Shown here: in pieces, positions 50,749 to 54,612 of the stretch
Layout of the letters: each line of letters begins with the position of its first letter
How positions within the stretch are numbered: the first letter of the stretch is position 1
NCBI GenBank assembly: GCA_964446485.1
Contig: CAYUOU010000021.1
Coordinates: 1-54,612 of the forward strand
Length of the DNA stretch: 54,612 nucleotides
Direction: 5' to 3'
Source of the DNA: JBDRRP01 sp964446485
Lineage (GTDB): Bacteria > Desulfobacterota > Desulfobacteria > Desulfobacterales > JBDRRP01
Notes under the pieces: model-generated
What the model saw: the letters and a program-made list of their open reading frames with translations, nothing else
What the model was told of the DNA's origin: nothing
Databases searched by the model: none
Program-made: the position numbers and the translations under genes

Positions 50749-52662
50749 TCAGGAGAAGATGTCGCCGCTGAGGGCGCGGACGGCCACGTGTGCCGTCACT
50801 TTATCGGCAAACTGAGTCGTCGCGATGCCGTGGTGCACCGTGCCGTCCAGGGTGCGCACGGAGAGGGTGCCGGCCTCCTTTTCGCGGTTGCCGATGGTGA
50901 CGATGAAGGGAATGTTCTTCAACTGGGCGTCTCGCACCTTGCGATTGAGGCTTTCCGCGCGGTCGTCCACCGTCACCCGCAGGCCGCAGGCCCTGAGCGT
51001 CTGCCGAACCGTTTCGGCATGGGCGACGAGGTCGTCGTTGATGGGCAGCAGGGTCACTTGGATCGGGGCCATCCACAGGGGGAACTTGCCGGCGAAATGT
51101 TCGGTGAGAATGCCCAGGAACCGCTCTATGGATCCGAACACCGTTCTGTGGACCATGATGGGGCGGTGCCGCTCGTTGTCCTGGCCGATGTAGTTCAGGT
51201 CGAAGCGCTCGGGCAGGCTCATGTCCAGTTGGACCGTGCCGCACTGCCAGGTGCGGCCCAGGGCATCTTTGATGTGAAAGTCGATCTTGGGGCCGTAAAA
51301 GGCGCCGTCCCCTTCGTTGATGACGTATTCCTTCCCATAGGCTTTCAGTGCCGATTCCAATCCGTTGGTGGCGGTTTCCCACTGCTCGTCGGTGCCGATG
51401 GACTTCTCCGGCCGCGTGGAGAGTTCCAGATTGAAATCGAGGCCGAAGGTGGCGTACATGCGCTGCTCCAGATGGAGAAGATCGAGAATCTCGTCCTGGA
51501 TCTGATCCGGCGTCATGAAGATGTGGGCATCGTCCTGGTGGAAGGAGCGTACCCTGAACAGGCCGTTTAAAACGCCGCTCATTTCGTGGCGGTGTACCAG
51601 ACCGATTTCAGCCTGTCGCAGCGGCAGGTCCCGATAAGAGTGCAGCGTCGATTTGTAAAGGAGCATGCCGCCCGGGCAGTTCATGGGCTTGATGGCGTAT
51701 TCCTGCTCGTCGATTTCAGACGTGTACATGTTTTCACGGTAATTTTCCCAATGCCCGCTGCGCTCCCACAGGTTGCGATTGAGCATGATGGGGGTTTTGG
51801 TCTCCACATAATTGGCTGCCAGGTGCTCCTCCCGCCAGTAGTCCAGCAGGCAGTTCCACAGGACCATGCCCTTGGCATGGAAAAAGGCCATCCCCGGCGC
51901 CTCGTCGTGAAAACTGAACAGCTCCAGCGCCGTACCGATTTTACGGTGATTGCGCTTTTTGGCCTCCTCGAGAAAGTTCAGGTGTGCCTTGAGTTCCTTT
52001 TTGTCGAAGAACGCCGTGCCATAGATTCGCTGAAGCTGCGCCTTGCTCTGGTCGGCCCGCCAGTAGGCCCCGGAGACCCGCATGAGCTTGAATGCCTTGA
52101 TGAATCCCGTGTGGGGCAGGTGCGGCCCGCGGCATAGGTCGGTGAAATCCCCGTGCTCGTAGAAGCTGATGGTGCCGTCTTCCAGGTCGCCGATCATCTC
52201 CAATTTATAGGGCTCATCCTCGTAGAACGCCTCGGCCTCGGCTTTGCTGACCTCACGCCGGATAAACGGCAGCTTGGCGTTGACCGCCTTTTTCATCTCC
52301 GCCTCGATGCGGGCGAAGTCTTCTTCCGAGAGCGGCTCCATGTCGATGTCGTAGTAAAATCCCTCTTCCACGGCGGGGCCGATGGTGAGTTTGGCATCTT
52401 TATAAAGGTGCAAAATGGCCTGGGCCATGACATGGGCCGCACTGTGGCGCAGAATTTCCGTAGCTTCCGGGTCACCGGTGGTAATGAGGCGGACGGCAGC
52501 GTCGTGCTCGATTTCACGGCTGAGGTCGGTCGTCGTGCCGTCCACGGATATGGCGACGGTATTGCGTGCCAGCCCTTCTGAGATGCTTTTAGCGACGTCC
52601 AGGCCCGTGGGGGTGGACTCAAAACGCTTTATGCTTCCATCGGGAAGTGTTATGTTGATCAT
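50749..52662 (-). CDS. thrS: Threonyl-tRNA synthetase
   Basis: A 637-residue class II synthetase, matching E. coli ThrRS (642). TGS domain at the N terminus (INITLPDGS), editing domain with HSAAHVMAQAI (HxxxH) and DLCRGPHLPHTG, catalytic domain with motif 2 VHRHEMSGVLNGLFRVRSFHQDDAH, the zinc ligands in MNCPGG and later His, motif 3 GSIERFLGILTEH, and the anticodon-binding end (PIQVTLLPINDD). The start at 52662 (MINIT) matches the family; an ATG about 30 nt further upstream is possible. Operon with vanZ-like. Confidence 0.97.
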   Translation of the reverse strand: MINITLPDGSIKRFESTPTGLDVAKSISEGLARNTVAISVDGTTTDLSREIEHDAAVRLITTGDPEATEILRHSAAHVMAQAILHLYKDAKLTIGPAVEEGFYYDIDMEPLSEEDFARIEAEMKKAVNAKLPFIRREVSKAEAEAFYEDEPYKLEMIGDLEDGTISFYEHGDFTDLCRGPHLPHTGFIKAFKLMRVSGAYWRADQSKAQLQRIYGTAFFDKKELKAHLNFLEEAKKRNHRKIGTALELFSFHDEAPGMAFFHAKGMVLWNCLLDYWREEHLAANYVETKTPIMLNRNLWERSGHWENYRENMYTSEIDEQEYAIKPMNCPGGMLLYKSTLHSYRDLPLRQAEIGLVHRHEMSGVLNGLFRVRSFHQDDAHIFMTPDQIQDEILDLLHLEQRMYATFGLDFNLELSTRPEKSIGTDEQWETATNGLESALKAYGKEYVINEGDGAFYGPKIDFHIKDALGRTWQCGTVQLDMSLPERFDLNYIGQDNERHRPIMVHRTVFGSIERFLGILTEHFAGKFPLWMAPIQVTLLPINDDLVAHAETVRQTLRACGLRVTVDDRAESLNRKVRDAQLKNIPFIVTIGNREKEAGTLSVRTLDGTVHHGIATTQFADKVTAHVAVRALSGDIFS

Positions 52663-52748
52663 GTCACCGTCCAGAGGTTGGATGAGGTCCATGCCACCGG
52701 CCGCGTTGGGATGCCATCGCGGCCGCAATGCTGTAAAAAAAGGAAACT

Positions 52749-53960
52749 ATGGGAACACTTGGCACCGGTCAAGGGAAAACTGGCGCCGCCACGGAAGACC
52801 ACCCCTGGCCTATGACCATCGACTACGAGTTCATCGATACCCCCGAGGCCCTGCATCGGCTGGCCCGTCGCCTCGCCCTCCGGCCCGTCATTGCCGTGGA
52901 TTTGGAAGCCGACTCCATGCACCATTTTCACGAGAAGGTTTGCCTGCTTCAGTTGGCCGGCGATGGCGTCAACGCCGTGGTGGACACTCTGGCCGTGCCG
53001 GATTTGGCCTCGCTGGCGGCAGTCTTCGCCGATGCCGATACCCGAAAGGTTTTTCACGGGGCTGACTACGATGTCCGCTCCCTGTACCGGGATTTCGGAA
53101 TTGAGATCCACAATCTTTTCGATACCCAGGTGGCGTCGGTGTTCACCGGGCGGACCGAAACCGGGTTGGATGCGGTGGTGTCGCATTTTTTCGACGTCCG
53201 TTTGGACAAGCGCTTTCAAAAGAGGGATTGGGCCATGCGGCCCCTGCCCGACGAGATGGTGGCCTATGCCGCCTCGGACGCCATCTACTTGATTTCCCTG
53301 GCCGAAAAACTCATCACCGAACTCGAGACCCTGGGGCGGCTGGAGTGGGTGTTGGAGGAATGCCGGCTGCTGAGCCAGGTGCGGCCCGACACCGGAGACC
53401 CTCAGCCATTGTTTCTCAAATGCAAGGGCGCGGGCACCCTGGACCGCCGCAGTCTGGCCGTCCTCGAGGGACTGCTCCACTACCGCAAGGCCATGGCCGA
53501 AAAAAAGGACCGCCCCCCCTTCAAGGTGATGTCCACTCAGAGCCTATTGAAGATTGCGGCGGCCAAGCCTCTGGATCTCACCGCGCTGGATGCCATGAAG
53601 GCCATCAGCGATCGGCAGATGAACCGCCTGGGGCAGGGGTTGGTTGCTGCGGTGAAGGCGGCCATGAAACTGCCGGCCTCGGCGCTGCCCAGTTATCCTC
53701 GGAAACGGGCGCCGCGGCTTCCCCGCATGGCTCCGGAGCGGATCCGGCGGATAAAGCTGTGGCGCGACGCCGAAGCGGAGCGACTGGGACTGGATCCTTC
53801 CGTCGTGTTCACCAAAGCCCAAATTACCGAAGTCGCCGTCCTCAATCCCGCCACGGCCGATGATCTAAAACGCTGCGAGCTCCTCAAGCAGTGGCAGATC
53901 GATGCATTTGGAAAGGACATGGTCGCAGCCATGGCGAAACGCCCCCGGGGGAAACGGTGA
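52749..53960 (+). CDS. rnd: Ribonuclease D
   Basis: A 403-residue 3'-5' exonuclease of the DEDDy type. Exo I is AVDLEADSMHHF, Exo II VFHGADYDVRSLYRDFG, Exo III YAASDAIYL with the Tyr. One HRDC domain follows (LEGLLHYRKAMAEKKDRPPFKVMSTQSLLKIA, about residues 230-310) and a second, poorer one at the end. It trims tRNA and other stable RNA 3' ends. AAGGA lies close to the ATG. Its stop overlaps the start of the next gene by GTGA. Divergent from thrS. Confidence 0.94.
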   Translation: MGTLGTGQGKTGAATEDHPWPMTIDYEFIDTPEALHRLARRLALRPVIAVDLEADSMHHFHEKVCLLQLAGDGVNAVVDTLAVPDLASLAAVFADADTRKVFHGADYDVRSLYRDFGIEIHNLFDTQVASVFTGRTETGLDAVVSHFFDVRLDKRFQKRDWAMRPLPDEMVAYAASDAIYLISLAEKLITELETLGRLEWVLEECRLLSQVRPDTGDPQPLFLKCKGAGTLDRRSLAVLEGLLHYRKAMAEKKDRPPFKVMSTQSLLKIAAAKPLDLTALDAMKAISDRQMNRLGQGLVAAVKAAMKLPASALPSYPRKRAPRLPRMAPERIRRIKLWRDAEAERLGLDPSVVFTKAQITEVAVLNPATADDLKRCELLKQWQIDAFGKDMVAAMAKRPRGKR

Positions 53961-54610
53961 ACGCCGGGGGCGTATCATTCCCGTCGGGCGGGTTGACCCT
54001 TTACGGGCGATACCGGCCGGGGGCCGGCGACCGGGGCGTGGTGGTGACCCATCCGCACCCGCTGTATGGCGGCGACATGAACAACCCCGTGGTGGAGACC
54101 GTTGAGGCCGCGTATCATCGGGCGGGCTACGCGACCCTGCGTTTCAATTTCAGGGGCGTGGGGCGAAGCATGGGACAATTTGACGACGGACGCGGAGAAA
54201 CCACCGACCTTGCGGCAGCCGTGAACTGGCTGGCCGCGCAGGGCGTTGGCGCCGTCAGCCTGGCCGGCTACTCATTCGGCGCCTGGGTCATGGCCCGGTT
54301 GGCGGATGCACCGCATGTGGTCGATCACATGATCATGATCAGCCCGCCCGTGGCGTTCATGGATTTTTCCACCGTGGCGCGCCTGCCAAACCTGGCGCTG
54401 GTGGTCACCGGCCGCCTGGACACTTTTGCACCGCCTGCCCTTGTCAAATCCCATCTCGCCGAATGGAACTCCGCCTGCGCTTACCAAGAGCTTCCCCATG
54501 CCGATCACTTCTACTGGGGCCAGTTCGATGAACTGAGCGCCGTCATTTCAAAGTTCATTTTAGGGGACATCCTATATTGCCCCTGTCAACATTTTTTATT
54601 ATTGATGTAA
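53957..54610 (+). CDS. Alpha/beta hydrolase, dienelactone-hydrolase-like
   Basis: A 217-residue hydrolase read from the GTG at 53957, which overlaps the rnd stop by 4 bp (GTGA) with GGGGGAA upstream. THPHPLYGGDMNNPVV and LRFNFRGVGRS are typical of the small DUF-type alpha/beta hydrolases. The nucleophile elbow is SLAGYSFGAWV, the Asp lies in VTGRLDTFAPP and the His in PHADHFYWG. Substrate unknown. The C-terminal 15 residues (ILYCPCQHFLLLM) look atypical, and the window ends two nt after the stop, so a frame change near the end cannot be excluded. Confidence 0.88.
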   Translation: MNAGGVSFPSGGLTLYGRYRPGAGDRGVVVTHPHPLYGGDMNNPVVETVEAAYHRAGYATLRFNFRGVGRSMGQFDDGRGETTDLAAAVNWLAAQGVGAVSLAGYSFGAWVMARLADAPHVVDHMIMISPPVAFMDFSTVARLPNLALVVTGRLDTFAPPALVKSHLAEWNSACAYQELPHADHFYWGQFDELSAVISKFILGDILYCPCQHFLLLM

Positions 54611-54612
54611 TA

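Noticed and set aside
1..54612. tRNA, rRNA, CRISPR arrays, riboswitches or prophage genes
   Set aside because: I looked for cloverleaf-like arms, regularly spaced repeats and phage or transposase proteins and saw none that I could support by eye; a covariance-model scan would be needed for a firm negative.

Overview
The window is about 54.6 kb of GC-rich, densely coding bacterial chromosome. The gene content points to an anaerobic, probably sulfate-reducing member of Desulfobacterota, most likely near Desulfobacterales/Desulfosarcinaceae. Supporting evidence is a selenocysteine formate dehydrogenase, an HdrD/DsrK-like iron-sulfur protein with a recoded UGA, TAXI-type TRAP transporters, an AmrS radical SAM enzyme, an FeoAB system and short dispersed repeats with stem-loops. 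The taxon is an inference from gene content only. I found no phage, IS element, CRISPR array, rRNA or tRNA.

Layout. 0-3.4 kb: two tandem MoeA genes (molybdopterin/metal insertion), one fused to a periplasmic-binding-protein-like domain. 3.5-10 kb: DEAD-box helicase, DedA membrane protein, class 3 lipase-like hydrolase, PhoU, and an EAL-CBS-GGDEF protein. 10-14.6 kb: a PHP domain fused to a GT4 glycosyltransferase, a small winged-helix-like protein, a radical SAM protein and a 30-residue membrane peptide followed by a strong terminator. 14.7-21.4 kb: minus-strand cluster with a Dus-like enzyme, two TAXI binding proteins, a universal stress protein and a fused TRAP permease. 21.6-26.5 kb: FmdB-like protein, then an Lgt-like membrane protein, a phosphatidylserine-decarboxylase-family protein and an unrecognised 800-aa protein, the last three joined by 4-bp ATGA overlaps. 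26.6-29.2 kb: an inverted-repeat element and phoBR. 29.5-37.7 kb: methyltransferase, AmrS, a third TAXI protein, a GT2 glycosyltransferase and HrpA. 37.9-41.3 kb: CoA-disulfide-reductase-like flavoprotein, a small lipoprotein, a broken YjbQ gene and the selenocysteine HdrD-like protein. 41.4-47.3 kb: nitroreductase, MFS transporter, DtxR-family regulator and the feoA-feoB-Cys-rich protein operon with an iron-box-like site. 47.4-54.6 kb: selenocysteine fdhA, thrS-vanZ, and rnd coupled to an alpha/beta hydrolase.

How it fits together. The MoeA pair supplies a metal cofactor of the kind FdhA needs. FdhA and the HdrD-like protein both depend on a selenocysteine decoding apparatus that lies outside this window. 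FeoAB supplies iron for the many Fe-S proteins. PhoBR and PhoU form a phosphate regulatory set split over 19 kb. The most unusual items are the recoded HdrD-like gene with its perfect SECIS-like hairpin, the coupled Lgt-like/PSD-like/800-aa operon, and a small repeat family that supplies the C-terminal codons of both DedA and PhoR.
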